This document shows positions 23,481 to 31,945 of a DNA stretch of 41,011 nt, in pieces. The translations under genes were made by a program, and so were the position numbers. The number at the start of each line of letters is the position of its first letter. Within the stretch, counting starts at the first letter, position 1. Origin of the DNA: Deltaproteobacteria bacterium (GTDB lineage: Bacteria > UBA10199 > SBBF01); NCBI GenBank assembly GCA_016183175.1, contig JACPFC010000007.1, positions 1-41,011 on the forward strand, read 5' to 3'. A model generated the notes under the pieces. It was not told the DNA's origin, did no database searches, and worked only from the letters and a program-made list of their open reading frames with translations.

Positions 23481-25981
23481 GGTGAGCTTTTCGAACCATT
23501 TGGAATTTGGCCTTTGGAATTTGGAATTTCCTCGCCCCCTTCCCCATTCTCCTCCTCCTTCTCCACAAGGGTGGCCGCAGAGACCACCTTCTCGCCCGGT
23601 TCGCACTGGATGAGGCGCACCCCCTGGGTGTTTCGCCCCATGGTGGAAATCTGCCGGACATGGATGCGGATGATCTTTCCCAGATCGGTGATGAGCATTG
23701 CATCGTCCGATTCAAGCACCTGCAGGGTGGCGATGACGAGGCCGGTCTTTTCGGAGGTCTTCATGGTGATGATGCCGCTTCCGCCGCGCCCCTGAATGCG
23801 GTATTCGCCGGTGTCGGTCCGCTTCCCGTACCCTTTTTCGGAGACGGTGAGAATGGTCGCCCCCACATTCACCAGACTCATCCCCACGACCCGATCCTTT
23901 TCAGACAAAGAAATGCCGCGCACCCCTCCCGCCGCCCGCCCCATCGGCCGCACCTCTTCCTCCTTAAACCGGATGGTCTGCCCCTCGGAGGTGCTCAAAA
24001 GAATGTCGCGCGTGCCGTCGGAGAGGGTCACGCCGACCAGTTCGTCGCCCGGTTCGATGGTGATGGCGATGATCCCGCCGGCCCGCGGATTGGCATAGGC
24101 CGGCAGGGCGGTTTTTTTGACCGTCCCGTTGCGGGTGACAAAAAAGACATATTTACCTTCATCGAAGTCCTTTACCGGGAGAATTGTGGCCGGCTTTTCA
24201 TCCGGCTCGAGAGCGATAAGATTGGAAATGGCCTTCCCCCGCGTGGCGCGCCCCGCCTGCGGAATCTCATGGACTTTGAGCCAGTGAACCCTTCCCCGGC
24301 TGGTGAAGATCAAAATATAACTGTGCGTGGAGGCGACAAAAAGTTGCTCGACAAAATCCTCCTCGCGCGTCGTCATGCCTGTTTTTCCGCGTCCGCCGCG
24401 CCTTTGCGCCCGGTAGAGGCTGATGGGATTCCGCTTGATGTAGCCAAGATGCGACACGGTGACCACCATGTCCTCCTCCTGGATCAAGTCCTCCACCGCG
24501 AACTCCCCCACCGCCCCCGCCACGATTTCGGTCCGGCGTTTGTCGCCGTATTTCTGCCTGATCTCGTTCAACTCGGCGACAATCAGGTCGGCGATCAGCT
24601 TGTCGCTCGCCAGAATTTCGCCAAGCTGTTTGATGAGCGCCAAAACTTCTTCGTATTCCTGGACAATCTTGTCGCGTTCGAGGCCGGTCAGCCTCTGCAG
24701 ACGCAGATCGAGGATCGCCTGCGCCTGGATGTCGGTCAGCTCGAAATTTTCCATCAGCCCCCTTTTGGCATCGGGGGGATTGGGGGATTTCTTGATCAGC
24801 TCGATGACCCGGTCGATGTTTTCGACGGCGATTTTCAGGCCCTGAAGAATGTGCGCCCGCCTTGAAGCCTCGGAAAGTTCAAAGGCGGTCCGGCGGGTGA
24901 TGACCTCCCTGCGGTGCTCGATGAAGATTTTTAAAAACTCGCGGAGGCCAAAAATTCGAGGCTGGCCCGAGACGATGGCCAGCATGATGATGCCGAAAGA
25001 GGATTGCATGGCGGTGTGCTTGTAGAGCTGGTTCAGGACAACCGCCGCTACCGTCCCCTTTTTTAACTCGATGACGACCCTCAAGCCCTCGCGGTCCGAC
25101 TCGTCGCGCAGATCGCCGATCCCCTCGATTTTTTCCTCGTTGACCAGTTCCGCGATCGATTCGATCAACCGCGCCTTGTTCACCTGATACGGCAGTTCGG
25201 TGACGACAATCGCCTCGCGCTCCCCCTTGGCGATTTTTTCGATGATCGTCCGGGCCCGCATCTGGATGACCCCCCGGCCGGTCCGGTAGGCTTGGCGGAT
25301 CCCCTCCCTGCCGTAGATAAAACCGGCGGTGGGAAAATCGGGGCCAGGAACGATTTTCAACAATTCGTCTTCGGGGAGATTCGGGTTTTCCACCAGTTTC
25401 ACCAGCGCCTCGACAATTTCGCTCAAATTGTGCGGTGGAATCCGCGTGGCCATGCCGACGGCAATGCCGTCGGAGCCGTTGATCAACAGATTGGGGACGC
25501 GCGTGGGGAGGACAACCGGTTCGGTCGTGGAGTCGTCAAAATTGGGGACAAAATCAACGGTGTTTTTATCAATGTCGGCCATCGTCTCTTCGGCCAAGGG
25601 GGTCAAGCGACATTCGGTGTAGCGATAGGCGGCCGGCGAGTCGCCGTCGATGGAGCCGAAATTCCCCTGCCCGTCGATGAGCGGGTAGCGCATGTTCCAT
25701 TCCTGCGCCATCCGGACCAGCGTGTCGTAGACCGCCGTGTCGCCGTGGGGATGATATTTCTTGAGGACCTCGCCGACGACGCCGGCGCACTTGGTATAGC
25801 GTTTGGAGGAGAGAATCCCCTCGCGGAACATCGCATAGAGGATTCTGCGGTGAACCGGCTTCAGCCCGTCGCGCGCGTCGGGAAGGGCCCGCCCCACGAT
25901 CACGCTCATGGCGTAATCGAGGTAGGAACTTTTCATCTCCTCCTCGATGTTGACGGGGACAACTTCTTTGGAGACAACCAT
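23477..25981 (-). CDS. gyrA: DNA gyrase subunit A
   Basis: 834 aa. The winged-helix and tower parts are complete, with catalytic Tyr121 in AAYRYTE. The quinolone region reads [10 protein letters not shown], so Thr82 stands at E. coli Ser83 and Asp86 at Asp87. The GyrA box QRRGGRG begins the C-terminal beta-pinwheel, so this is gyrase and not topoisomerase IV. The last 15 or so residues ([12 protein letters not shown]) are encoded by short direct repeats of ATTCCAAA and look like an acquired tail. gyrB is not in the window. The DUF192 gene overlaps its stop. Confidence 0.97.
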   Translation of the reverse strand: MVVSKEVVPVNIEEEMKSSYLDYAMSVIVGRALPDARDGLKPVHRRILYAMFREGILSSKRYTKCAGVVGEVLKKYHPHGDTAVYDTLVRMAQEWNMRYPLIDGQGNFGSIDGDSPAAYRYTECRLTPLAEETMADIDKNTVDFVPNFDDSTTEPVVLPTRVPNLLINGSDGIAVGMATRIPPHNLSEIVEALVKLVENPNLPEDELLKIVPGPDFPTAGFIYGREGIRQAYRTGRGVIQMRARTIIEKIAKGEREAIVVTELPYQVNKARLIESIAELVNEEKIEGIGDLRDESDREGLRVVIELKKGTVAAVVLNQLYKHTAMQSSFGIIMLAIVSGQPRIFGLREFLKIFIEHRREVITRRTAFELSEASRRAHILQGLKIAVENIDRVIELIKKSPNPPDAKRGLMENFELTDIQAQAILDLRLQRLTGLERDKIVQEYEEVLALIKQLGEILASDKLIADLIVAELNEIRQKYGDKRRTEIVAGAVGEFAVEDLIQEEDMVVTVSHLGYIKRNPISLYRAQRRGGRGKTGMTTREEDFVEQLFVASTHSYILIFTSRGRVHWLKVHEIPQAGRATRGKAISNLIALEPDEKPATILPVKDFDEGKYVFFVTRNGTVKKTALPAYANPRAGGIIAITIEPGDELVGVTLSDGTRDILLSTSEGQTIRFKEEEVRPMGRAAGGVRGISLSEKDRVVGMSLVNVGATILTVSEKGYGKRTDTGEYRIQGRGGSGIITMKTSEKTGLVIATLQVLESDDAMLITDLGKIIRIHVRQISTMGRNTQGVRLIQCEPGEKVVSAATLVEKEEENGEGGEEIPNSKGQIPNGSKSSP
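23497..23531. repeat. Short direct repeats in the gyrA 3' end
   Basis: The plus strand shows three units of TTTGGAATT-type sequence (CCATTTGGAATTTGG, CTTTGGAA, TTTGGAATT) in 35 bases. They encode the [12 protein letters not shown] tail of GyrA. Confidence 0.5.
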
Positions 25982-26059
25982 GGATGGAACCTACTCTGCA
26001 AATACCGATAAATCAAGTCTCGGCGGACACAAAAAATTTCATCGCCCGCTCTTTTCGCC

Positions 26060-26317
26060 TTGACATTGTTTGGCGGCGAGCTATCATGCCTTCGCGTAAA
26101 AAATCAGCCACTCCCCGATGATGCCCAATTTTTCAGCATTTCCCGTCATCCAATCGATAATTAATAACGATATAGACTGCAAAAGCTTGAAAAATGCACA
26201 TCGGCGGGTTGTCTGTTTAGAAATATTTAAAACCATCGCACTCATTTCCGGAGCCGGCGTTCTTAAAGTCTTCTCCGGAGATGGGTGATCTTTAAAGTCA
26301 CCTTAAGGAGGTAGACC
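26060..26317 (+). promoter_or_regulatory. Promoter and 5' leader of the HU gene
   Basis: TTGACA (26060-26065) and TATCAT (26082-26087) are 16 bases apart and point to the HU gene, giving a leader of about 220 bases. Near its end are two hairpins, TCCGGAG/CTCCGGA and GGTGA/TCACC with an inner CTTTAAAG, just before the ribosome site. The gap 25982-26317 between gyrA and HU otherwise holds no gene; the gyrA promoter on the minus strand was not resolved. Confidence 0.5.
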
Positions 26318-26590
26318 ATGACAAAATCAGAACTGATCAGCTCGATCGCCCGAGACAGCAAGAGCTCCAAGGCGCTTGCCGAAAAGGCGCTGAACGCGGT
26401 CACCGAAAACGTGGCCAAGTGCCTTAAAAGAGGGGACAAAATCACCCTGACCGGCTTTGGAACCTTCGCCACGGCAAGAAGAAAGGCCCGTGTCGGCAGA
26501 AACCCGCAAACCGGCGCCGAGATTAAAATCAAGGCGGCCCGTGTCCCCCGGTTTAAGGCGGGCAAGTGGCTCAAAGACCAGGTTGCTTAA
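26318..26590 (+). CDS. HU-family DNA-binding protein
   Basis: 90 aa, complete HU/IHF fold. It begins MTKSELISSIA and has GDKITLTGFGTFA and the DNA-binding arm ARRKARVGRNPQTG with the intercalating Pro of RNPQTG. Whether it is HU or an IHF-like form cannot be told from sequence alone. A very strong ribosome site AAGGAGG lies six bases before the ATG. A rho-independent terminator follows 24 bases after the stop. Confidence 0.95.
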   Translation: MTKSELISSIARDSKSSKALAEKALNAVTENVAKCLKRGDKITLTGFGTFATARRKARVGRNPQTGAEIKIKAARVPRFKAGKWLKDQVA

Positions 26591-26614
26591 TAGAACCGAT
26601 TCGCTTATAAAGAA

Positions 26615-26648
26615 GGCAGTCCGCCTCCGGTGGACTGCCTTTTTTTTT
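26615..26648 (+). terminator. Rho-independent terminator of the HU gene
   Basis: GGCAGTCCGCC and GGTGGACTGCC pair with one G-T wobble around a three-base loop and are followed by nine T. Confidence 0.9.
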
Positions 26649-26771
26649 AAGCGAACCGTCGGGCTTGCCCCGCGGTGAGCGCGGGGTTTGGTCCGCCACA
26701 AAGTTTGGCGGACGAAATAGATCAACGCGAGTAGCAACAATCGGGCCGAACGGGCCCCAAATAAAATGATC
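26642..26771 (+). repeat. Structured intergenic repeat, copy 2 (before the squalene operon)
   Basis: Same order of blocks as 18280-18425: TTTTAAGCGAACC, GGTGAGCGCGGGGTTTGG, GAAATAGAT, AACGCGAGTAGCA, CGGGCCGAA, GGGCCCCAA and TAAAATGATC. The central hairpin here is GTCCGCCA/TGGCGGAC, eight perfect pairs, quite unlike the arms in copy 1. The 5' part can also pair CCCCGC with GCGGGG. Confidence 0.75.
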
Positions 26772-27119
26772 CCAAGAAAGAAAGAATTTGAGTGGAAAGA
26801 GGGGAGCCATCTTGCCCCCGGCGACTACGATCCCCTCGGAAATGTCCGTGATTTGGGTTTTTCCAAGCTGGCCGACGGCATTTACGCCGATCCGGTCCGG
26901 CGCAAGGAACAGAGGAAAAAGAAATTGACCCGTCCTTTTGTCCCCAAGCCTGCGGGATTTTTCCTTGAGGAGTCGGAATCAGGCCTCCATCAGGAAATCA
27001 CCCCCTCCGAGGCGGCAAGGTATATTCACAAGGAGGAAAAAGGGATCCGGGGAATTTTAAGATTCACCAAACCGGCAACGCCGAAGGGAAAAAAGAAATC
27101 CCCGACCGGCAAAAAATAG
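26766..27119 (+). CDS. 117-aa basic protein of unknown function heading the squalene operon
   Basis: No family recognised. Hydrophilic, rich in Lys, Arg and Pro, no membrane helix or signal. A middle stretch LGNVRDLGFSKLADGIYADPVRRKEQ and a helix SPSEAARYIHKEEKGI-like region precede a Lys-rich tail ending GKK. It starts at ATGATC at the very end of the structured repeat and has no ribosome site of its own. hpnC begins one base after its stop, so it is surely co-transcribed with the squalene genes. A function in lipid synthesis is only suggested by position. Confidence 0.55.
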   Translation: MIPRKKEFEWKEGSHLAPGDYDPLGNVRDLGFSKLADGIYADPVRRKEQRKKKLTRPFVPKPAGFFLEESESGLHQEITPSEAARYIHKEEKGIRGILRFTKPATPKGKKKSPTGKK

Positions 27120-27120
27120 C

Positions 27121-27960
27121 ATGTCCTTCGAATATTGCCTTAAAATCACCAAAAACCACTATGAAAATTTTCCGGTCGCCTCGCTCGCCATCCCCCGGAA
27201 ATACCGGCCGTTTGTGGCCGCGGTGTACGCTTTTGCCCGCGCGGCGGACGATTTTGCCGATGAAAAGGAATTCGAGGGAACGCGCCTCGACCGGTTGAAC
27301 GAGTGGGACGAAAAACTCAAAAATTGCGCCGGGGGCAAGGCCGATCACCCTGTCTTTGCGGCGCTGGGGGAGACGATCCGCAAATTCAACCTCCCGGTCT
27401 CCCTTTTTTCCGACCTGCTTGCCGCCTTTAAAATGGATACCGTCGTTTCGCGCTACGAAACATTCGATCAGGTGCTCAATTACTGCAGGCACTCGGCCAA
27501 TCCGGTCGGCCGGATTATCCTCCATCTCTTCGGCTTTCCGGCCCCCCGCCTTTTGGAATATTCCGATTTCATCTGCACCGCCCTTCAGTTGGCCAATTTC
27601 TGGCAGGATGTCGCGGTCGATCTGGAAAAAGACCGCATCTACATCCCGCGCGAGGATTTTGTCCGCTTCCGTTACTCGGAGGAGGAGCTTAAAAAAAAGG
27701 TTGAAAACGACAATTTCCGCCGGTTGATTCTTTTCCAGGTGGAACGGACAGAGGATCTTTTCGACAGGGGCAAGTCCCTTTGCGGAAAAATTCCGGGGCG
27801 CCTCGGGTTTGAATTGCGCCTCACCTGGCTGGGGGGGGCAACCATCCTGAAAAAGATTCTGGCCTTAAACGGCAATATGCTGTCAAACCGGCCGAAGCTG
27901 ACAAAGAGGGACCTCCCCTCCCTTCTCTTCGGCGCCCTGCAAAAAAGGACTTTTGGATAA
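27121..27960 (+). CDS. hpnC: Squalene synthase HpnC (presqualene diphosphate to hydroxysqualene)
   Basis: 279 aa. All-helical trans-prenyltransferase of the squalene/phytoene synthase family, with the first Asp motif AADDFADE (Asp43, Asp44, Asp47) and the second QDVAVD (Asp163, Asp167). The start with NHYENFPVAS and IPRKYR is the HpnC signature. In the three-step bacterial route HpnD makes presqualene diphosphate, HpnC turns it to hydroxysqualene and HpnE reduces this to squalene. hpnD follows after eight bases. Confidence 0.92.
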   Translation: MSFEYCLKITKNHYENFPVASLAIPRKYRPFVAAVYAFARAADDFADEKEFEGTRLDRLNEWDEKLKNCAGGKADHPVFAALGETIRKFNLPVSLFSDLLAAFKMDTVVSRYETFDQVLNYCRHSANPVGRIILHLFGFPAPRLLEYSDFICTALQLANFWQDVAVDLEKDRIYIPREDFVRFRYSEEELKKKVENDNFRRLILFQVERTEDLFDRGKSLCGKIPGRLGFELRLTWLGGATILKKILALNGNMLSNRPKLTKRDLPSLLFGALQKRTFG

Positions 27961-27968
27961 TCATTGCC

Positions 27969-28847
27969 ATGATTCAGTCTTCCGCCACCAAACCCTTCGC
28001 GCTTAATTCCGAGGACGCCAAAACCATCACGGCGCGGAGCCGTTCCAACTTTTCCAGCTCCTTTTTCTTCCTGCCGCCCGAAAAGAGGCTGGCGATTCAA
28101 CGGGTATACGCTTTTTTCCGCGTTGTGGATGATGTGGTGGATGAAGAGGCCGACCCTGGCCGCCAAAAGGAACTGCTCGATTCGTGGAAACGAGAACTGG
28201 TTAAAACCTATGAGGGGATAACGATTGTCCCCCTCCTCAAGGAACTAAAGGCCAGCATCGACCGTTTCCGGATTCCCCGCGACTATTTTCTCAAGCTCAT
28301 CGAAGGGTGCGAGATGGATATCACCAAAAAGCGATACGAAACATTTCGGGAACTCCATGAATATTGCACTCTTGTCGCCTCGATGGTGGGGCTGGTCTGC
28401 ATGAAAATATTCGAGTATCACGCCCCCGCCGGCGAAAAGGCGGCGGTGGATCTGGGGATCGCGCTCCAGTTGACCAATATCATCCGCGATGTGGGGGTCG
28501 ATCTGGAATCCGGGCGGATCTATCTGCCGCAGGAGGAGTTGAATCAATTCCGGGTCGGAATCGGCGATCTCGCCGCCAAAAATCCCGGTCCCGGTTTTTT
28601 CCAGCTGATGGAATTTCAGTATCGCCGGGCCCTGTCCTATTACGAAAGCGGCATGGCGGAGTTTAAAAACGACACGGATAAAAAACTCCTCGCGGCGCGG
28701 ATCATGGGACATGTCTATCGCCGCCTCCTCGAAAAAATCAGGCGGAAAAACTACCCCGTCCTTGACGCGCGGGTGCGCTTGAATTTTGCCGAAAAAATCG
28801 CCATTCTCATTCCCATCCTGTATCGGCATTACTTGAGCTTGAGATAG
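27969..28847 (+). CDS. hpnD: Presqualene diphosphate synthase HpnD
   Basis: 292 aa. First Asp motif RVVDDVVDE (Asp54, Asp55, Asp58), second RDVGVD (Asp174, Asp178), with SRSNFSSSFFFLP at 24-36 that binds the diphosphate. It joins two farnesyl diphosphates. A phytoene synthase role is less likely beside hpnC and hpnE. The stop TAG is followed one base later by the inverted-repeat element that fills the gap to hpnE. Confidence 0.9.
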   Translation: MIQSSATKPFALNSEDAKTITARSRSNFSSSFFFLPPEKRLAIQRVYAFFRVVDDVVDEEADPGRQKELLDSWKRELVKTYEGITIVPLLKELKASIDRFRIPRDYFLKLIEGCEMDITKKRYETFRELHEYCTLVASMVGLVCMKIFEYHAPAGEKAAVDLGIALQLTNIIRDVGVDLESGRIYLPQEELNQFRVGIGDLAAKNPGPGFFQLMEFQYRRALSYYESGMAEFKNDTDKKLLAARIMGHVYRRLLEKIRRKNYPVLDARVRLNFAEKIAILIPILYRHYLSLR

Positions 28848-28848
28848 A

Positions 28849-29021
28849 CGTAACAATTCGGTTTCGGGTGGATGTCTTGAGGTTCCGGCGGCTGTTTGAG
28901 CGCACCTTAAAAACATCGCCAACCGGAACAAACTAAGCCCTAATCAGCAACTCAAGTGGCGATTAGAAAGACCGCGAGTTCCGCCGGAACCGAAAGCAGA
29001 CACCGAGACTGAATTGTTACG
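28849..29021. mobile_element. MITE-like element with terminal inverted repeats in the hpnD-hpnE gap
   Basis: The ends CGTAACAATTC and GAATTGTTACG are perfect inverted repeats; the imperfect match continues inward (GGTTTCGG against CCGAGACT) and resumes as GGTTCCGGCGG/CCGCCGGAACC. The element is 173 bases, codes for nothing, and contains an inner hairpin CTAATC/GATTAG. It starts one base after the hpnD stop and ends six bases before the hpnE ATG. I could not find a convincing target duplication. Confidence 0.65.
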
Positions 29022-29027
29022 TAATAG

Positions 29028-30386
29028 ATGTCGATGCCCAAAAATGGAAAATCAGTTGGAATCATCGGAGGCGGATTTGCCGGCTTGAGCGCCGCCGTCT
29101 TTCTGGACTCGGCGGGCTTTGACGTCACCTTGTTCGAAAAAAAACCGATTTTGGGCGGCCGGGCGTATGCCTTTCTCGACCGAAAGACCGATACCTGGGT
29201 GGACAACGGCCAGCACCTTCTGATCGGGGCCTACCACGAAACGCTCAAGCTCCTGGAAAATATCGGCGCCACGCGGCATCTTTTTTTTCAGAAGGCGGCA
29301 GACGTCCCCCTTTTTTCAACAGACAACCGGATGGTTCACTTCAAACCCTTAAACCTCCCCCCTCCCTTCAACATCCTTGCCGGCCTGATACGCATGCCGA
29401 TTTTTTCGCTGGGGGAAAGAATTCATTTTTTAGGGCTCGGCCGGGAACTGCGGCGGCTTAAAAAGGGCAAACCGCGCGTTTCCCTCGACCAAACGGTTAA
29501 CGACTGGCTTGGCGCCTTAAACCAGTCCGAGAACACCCGCATCAACTTCTGGGATCCGCTGACGCTGGCGGTATTGAACGATGATCCCGATGTGGCCGGC
29601 GCCCGGATGTTGGCGGCGGTCCTGGTAAAGGGTTTTTTGGGGGGCAAAAAGGATTCCCGCCTGATCCTGCCGAAGGAAAACTTGAATGAGTTGCTGGCCA
29701 AGCCGGCGCAGGCCTGTCTGGAACTGCGGGGGCAAAAAATCCGTCTGGGGGAGGGGATCGCCAAAATACACATCCTGAACGATCGGATTCAGGGGCTGGA
29801 AACCGACAAGGGCGAAATTTTCAGGGCTGATGATTACATGAGCGCCGTCCCTTTTTCGGTCCTTTTGCGCCTGATTCCTCCCGGATTTGTCGAAACGGAG
29901 CCCTATTTCGCCAATCTGAAACTCCTGAAATCATCGCCGATTGTGTCGATTAATCTCTGGTTCGACCGCGATATTCTTCCTCATGATTTCATCGGAGTTG
30001 CGGGGCGCCGGGTGCACTGGTATTTCAACAAGAACCGGATTTATGATGTAAGCCATCCGCCGTATCATTATATGGGGGTGGCGAGCGGCGCCTATTCGCT
30101 GGTCGACAAATCGAGGGAAGAAATCCTCGAAATGACGTTAAAGGAACTGAATGAGGCGGCTCCCGCCTCGGCCTCGGCCCATCTGATTCATTCGCTGGTC
30201 AACAAGGAACGAGAGGCCACCTTGTCCCCGCAAGCCGGCTCCGAAAAATTCCGCCCCAAACAGAAGAGCCCTTTTGCCAACCTTTATGTCATCGGCGACT
30301 GGACCGATACGGGCCTACCCGCCACCATCGAATCGGCTGTCTTGTCCGCAAGACTCGCGGTCAATGATTTGGAGCGTCTCCTTTAG
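29028..30386 (+). CDS. hpnE: Hydroxysqualene dehydroxylase HpnE
   Basis: 452 aa, FAD-dependent amine-oxidase/phytoene-desaturase-like fold. The dinucleotide loop GGGFAG is at 14-19, GGRAYAF and DNGQHLLIGAYHETL follow, and the C-terminal FAD motif IGDWTDTGLPATIESAV lies near residue 420. DNGQH is typical of HpnE. It reduces hydroxysqualene to squalene. ATG 29028 and ATG 29034 are both possible; neither has a ribosome site, because the inverted-repeat element reaches to six bases before the start. No cyclase gene follows in the window. Confidence 0.92.
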   Translation: MSMPKNGKSVGIIGGGFAGLSAAVFLDSAGFDVTLFEKKPILGGRAYAFLDRKTDTWVDNGQHLLIGAYHETLKLLENIGATRHLFFQKAADVPLFSTDNRMVHFKPLNLPPPFNILAGLIRMPIFSLGERIHFLGLGRELRRLKKGKPRVSLDQTVNDWLGALNQSENTRINFWDPLTLAVLNDDPDVAGARMLAAVLVKGFLGGKKDSRLILPKENLNELLAKPAQACLELRGQKIRLGEGIAKIHILNDRIQGLETDKGEIFRADDYMSAVPFSVLLRLIPPGFVETEPYFANLKLLKSSPIVSINLWFDRDILPHDFIGVAGRRVHWYFNKNRIYDVSHPPYHYMGVASGAYSLVDKSREEILEMTLKELNEAAPASASAHLIHSLVNKEREATLSPQAGSEKFRPKQKSPFANLYVIGDWTDTGLPATIESAVLSARLAVNDLERLL

Positions 30387-30440
30387 AATACTGAAGCGGG
30401 TGCCACCTGCGGGACATGATAGGGACCGTAGCGTGATTGG

Positions 30441-30812
30441 CTATGATTTTCTGATTGGCAACAACCGTTTTCTGATTTGATGCCGGTCAATCACAACGAC
30501 TGCCTTGCCGATCTCTGCCGGTTTAATACGATCCAAAACCCGCGCAAGGAGAATGCGTGTTTCTTCTTCACTGTAATTTCCCCCTCTGAAAAGAATCAAA
30601 CCGGGTGTTTCCACTTCCAGTTGTGCAAACAGTCTTGGAAAGTCAAGATCGGCCGTAATGACAGTCCGATTTTCACGGCGAGCGCGATCCAGGATCTGAT
30701 CATCGGGAGATGTCATCAAGCCAACTTCCACAGCGTGAACGGCATCGTGCTTCTGGTCTCGAAGCCATTTGGCCAGCTCAGGAGAGAGAGGCATGTCGAT
30801 GAGAAATTTCAT
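30441..30812 (-). CDS. DUF5615 PIN-like toxin
   Basis: 123 aa from ATG 30812. MKFLIDMPLSPELAKWLRDQ, then HAVEVGLMTSPDDQILDRAR and TVITADLDFPRL match the DUF5615 PIN-like fold, with acidic residues Asp6, the DDQI pair and Asp in TADLDF as the usual metal site. Such proteins are the probable RNase toxins of DUF433/DUF5615 modules. It overlaps the DUF433 gene by 35 bases in the antitoxin-first order. Confidence 0.85.
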   Translation of the reverse strand: MKFLIDMPLSPELAKWLRDQKHDAVHAVEVGLMTSPDDQILDRARRENRTVITADLDFPRLFAQLEVETPGLILFRGGNYSEEETRILLARVLDRIKPAEIGKAVVVIDRHQIRKRLLPIRKS

Positions 30813-31032
30813 CGGTAATTTCGATTGTTTCGTCTTCAGCCAAAGAAGCGGCAAAGTTCAAGGCCTCGGCAATATCTCCGTCCTCGAGGTAGGGATAGGC
30901 TTTCATGATGGATTCTTTCGTTTCACCTGCCGCCAATAAACCGAGCAGACGCGAAACTGGAAATCGCAGATTCCGGATACAGGGCTTGCCCGTGCAAACT
31001 TTTGGATCGAATGTAATACGGGCAAATTTCAC
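30778..31032 (-). CDS. DUF433 antitoxin
   Basis: 84 aa from GTG 31032. ITFDPKVCTGKPCIRNLRFPVSRLLGLLAAGET is the DUF433 winged-helix signature (PxxxxGKPxI...R). The second half YPYLEDGDIAEALNFAASLA completes the domain. DUF433 proteins are presumed DNA-binding antitoxins of the following DUF5615 gene. The module is flanked by no other part of the same transcript. Confidence 0.85.
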   Translation of the reverse strand: MKFARITFDPKVCTGKPCIRNLRFPVSRLLGLLAAGETKESIMKAYPYLEDGDIAEALNFAASLAEDETIEITDEISHRHASLS

Positions 31033-31064
31033 ATGTTAATACTAACAGCACGGCGCTTATACCG

Positions 31065-31424
31065 TCAATGTCGATTTATGCCCGGTGGGTTTTCTATATT
31101 CTCGACGCAAGGGATAACATAGTATTCAAATCCACCATCTGTTGATGGCAAAGGAATTCCTGCCAGGATCCAAAAAAAACTTTTCGGATATTGTTTCTCT
31201 GCCTTTACGCCAACACTGCACGTCGAGTCACCTGGACGGAATGTTTTGACTTGTATGTGTGCAAACTTCGTCCCGGCTTTATCGCTACAGAGAATATCGG
31301 TGTTGGGGCAATTTCCTAAGGTAACTACGGCGCTCCAACCACGCCGACATAGCTCTCCAGCTACAAAAAATTGGGATGCATTGCCCCGATGGGACTTGTC
31401 CTCTTTTTTATTATTTTCCCCCAT
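31065..31424 (-). CDS. PD-(D/E)XK nuclease-like protein, possibly shortened
   Basis: 119 aa. GNASQFFVAGELCRRGW (about 14-30), NTDILC (about 41-46) and HIQVKTFRP (about 55-63) give the E, D and QVK pattern of small restriction-endonuclease-like proteins. The family often runs to about 150-170 aa, so the C-terminal part may be short. Its neighbours are a toxin-antitoxin pair and a broken nuclease gene, so the locus looks like a patch of mobile genes. The true role is unknown; the call rests on motif order alone. Confidence 0.5.
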   Translation of the reverse strand: MGENNKKEDKSHRGNASQFFVAGELCRRGWSAVVTLGNCPNTDILCSDKAGTKFAHIQVKTFRPGDSTCSVGVKAEKQYPKSFFWILAGIPLPSTDGGFEYYVIPCVENIENPPGINRH

Positions 31425-31458
31425 GACAAGAATCTCCCCCCTTTGGTTTAAAAGTGAT

Positions 31459-31798
31459 TTAATTCTCTACTTTTTTCACCGATTCCCGATACCTGCAATA
31501 CTCATACTCAGGATCTGCTTCCGGGAACGTATCATGCGCGAGACAGGCATGGGCCTTGAGAATCGCCGGCCCCACCCAATCATCATCCCCCTTGTAGTCA
31601 AGCAACTGGATGTCAAAGGTTAACCGCCCATCGAACCGCTCCGGTGTTTTGAGGACGTTGACGTAGACAAAATAGCCGGTCTCCTCCACGTCAAACCCCA
31701 TTCCGCGCAAGAGCCACTGATAAATTTCCATCTGCCGCTTGTAGCCTTCCTTCCATTTGCGGATCGAACAGATTTCGTTTTCTGGCCTGTAGCGGCAT
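31459..31798 (-). pseudogene. PD-(D/E)XK family gene with internal deletion
   Basis: From ATG 31798 the frame reads MPLQARKRNLFDP, a typical opening of a family of about 220-aa PD-(D/E)XK proteins. At about 31757 the sequence passes, in another frame, to KWKEGYKRQMEIYQWLLR and on to the family's C-terminal half, with FDGRLTFDIQLLDYKGDDDWV and EYEYCRYRESVKK, ending at 31459. The middle, with the SRSKIENF and Cys-rich part and the catalytic core, is missing. An open frame to 31872 exists but its first 45 residues do not resemble the family. It is best read as an internal-deletion remnant, though an expressed C-terminal fragment is not excluded. Confidence 0.6.
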
Positions 31799-31945
31799 AC
31801 GCGCATCTTAGCACACCATCTTCGGCAACGTGAGAAAATTACCGCGCCTTTTTCCATTACCCTGTTGGCCATAAATAAAATCGGGCCAAGTCGTTATCTT
31901 ATTCGGGGAACGGTTTATCTCTTTGAAACATGCGTGTTACCACGT

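Noticed and set aside
23507-24865. 452-codon plus frame
   Set aside because: Shadow of gyrA; high-GC codon bias opens antisense frames.
29028-30386. Phytoene desaturase (carotenoid) instead of HpnE
   Set aside because: DNGQH and the direct neighbourhood of hpnC and hpnD fit hydroxysqualene dehydroxylase; no other carotenoid gene is present.
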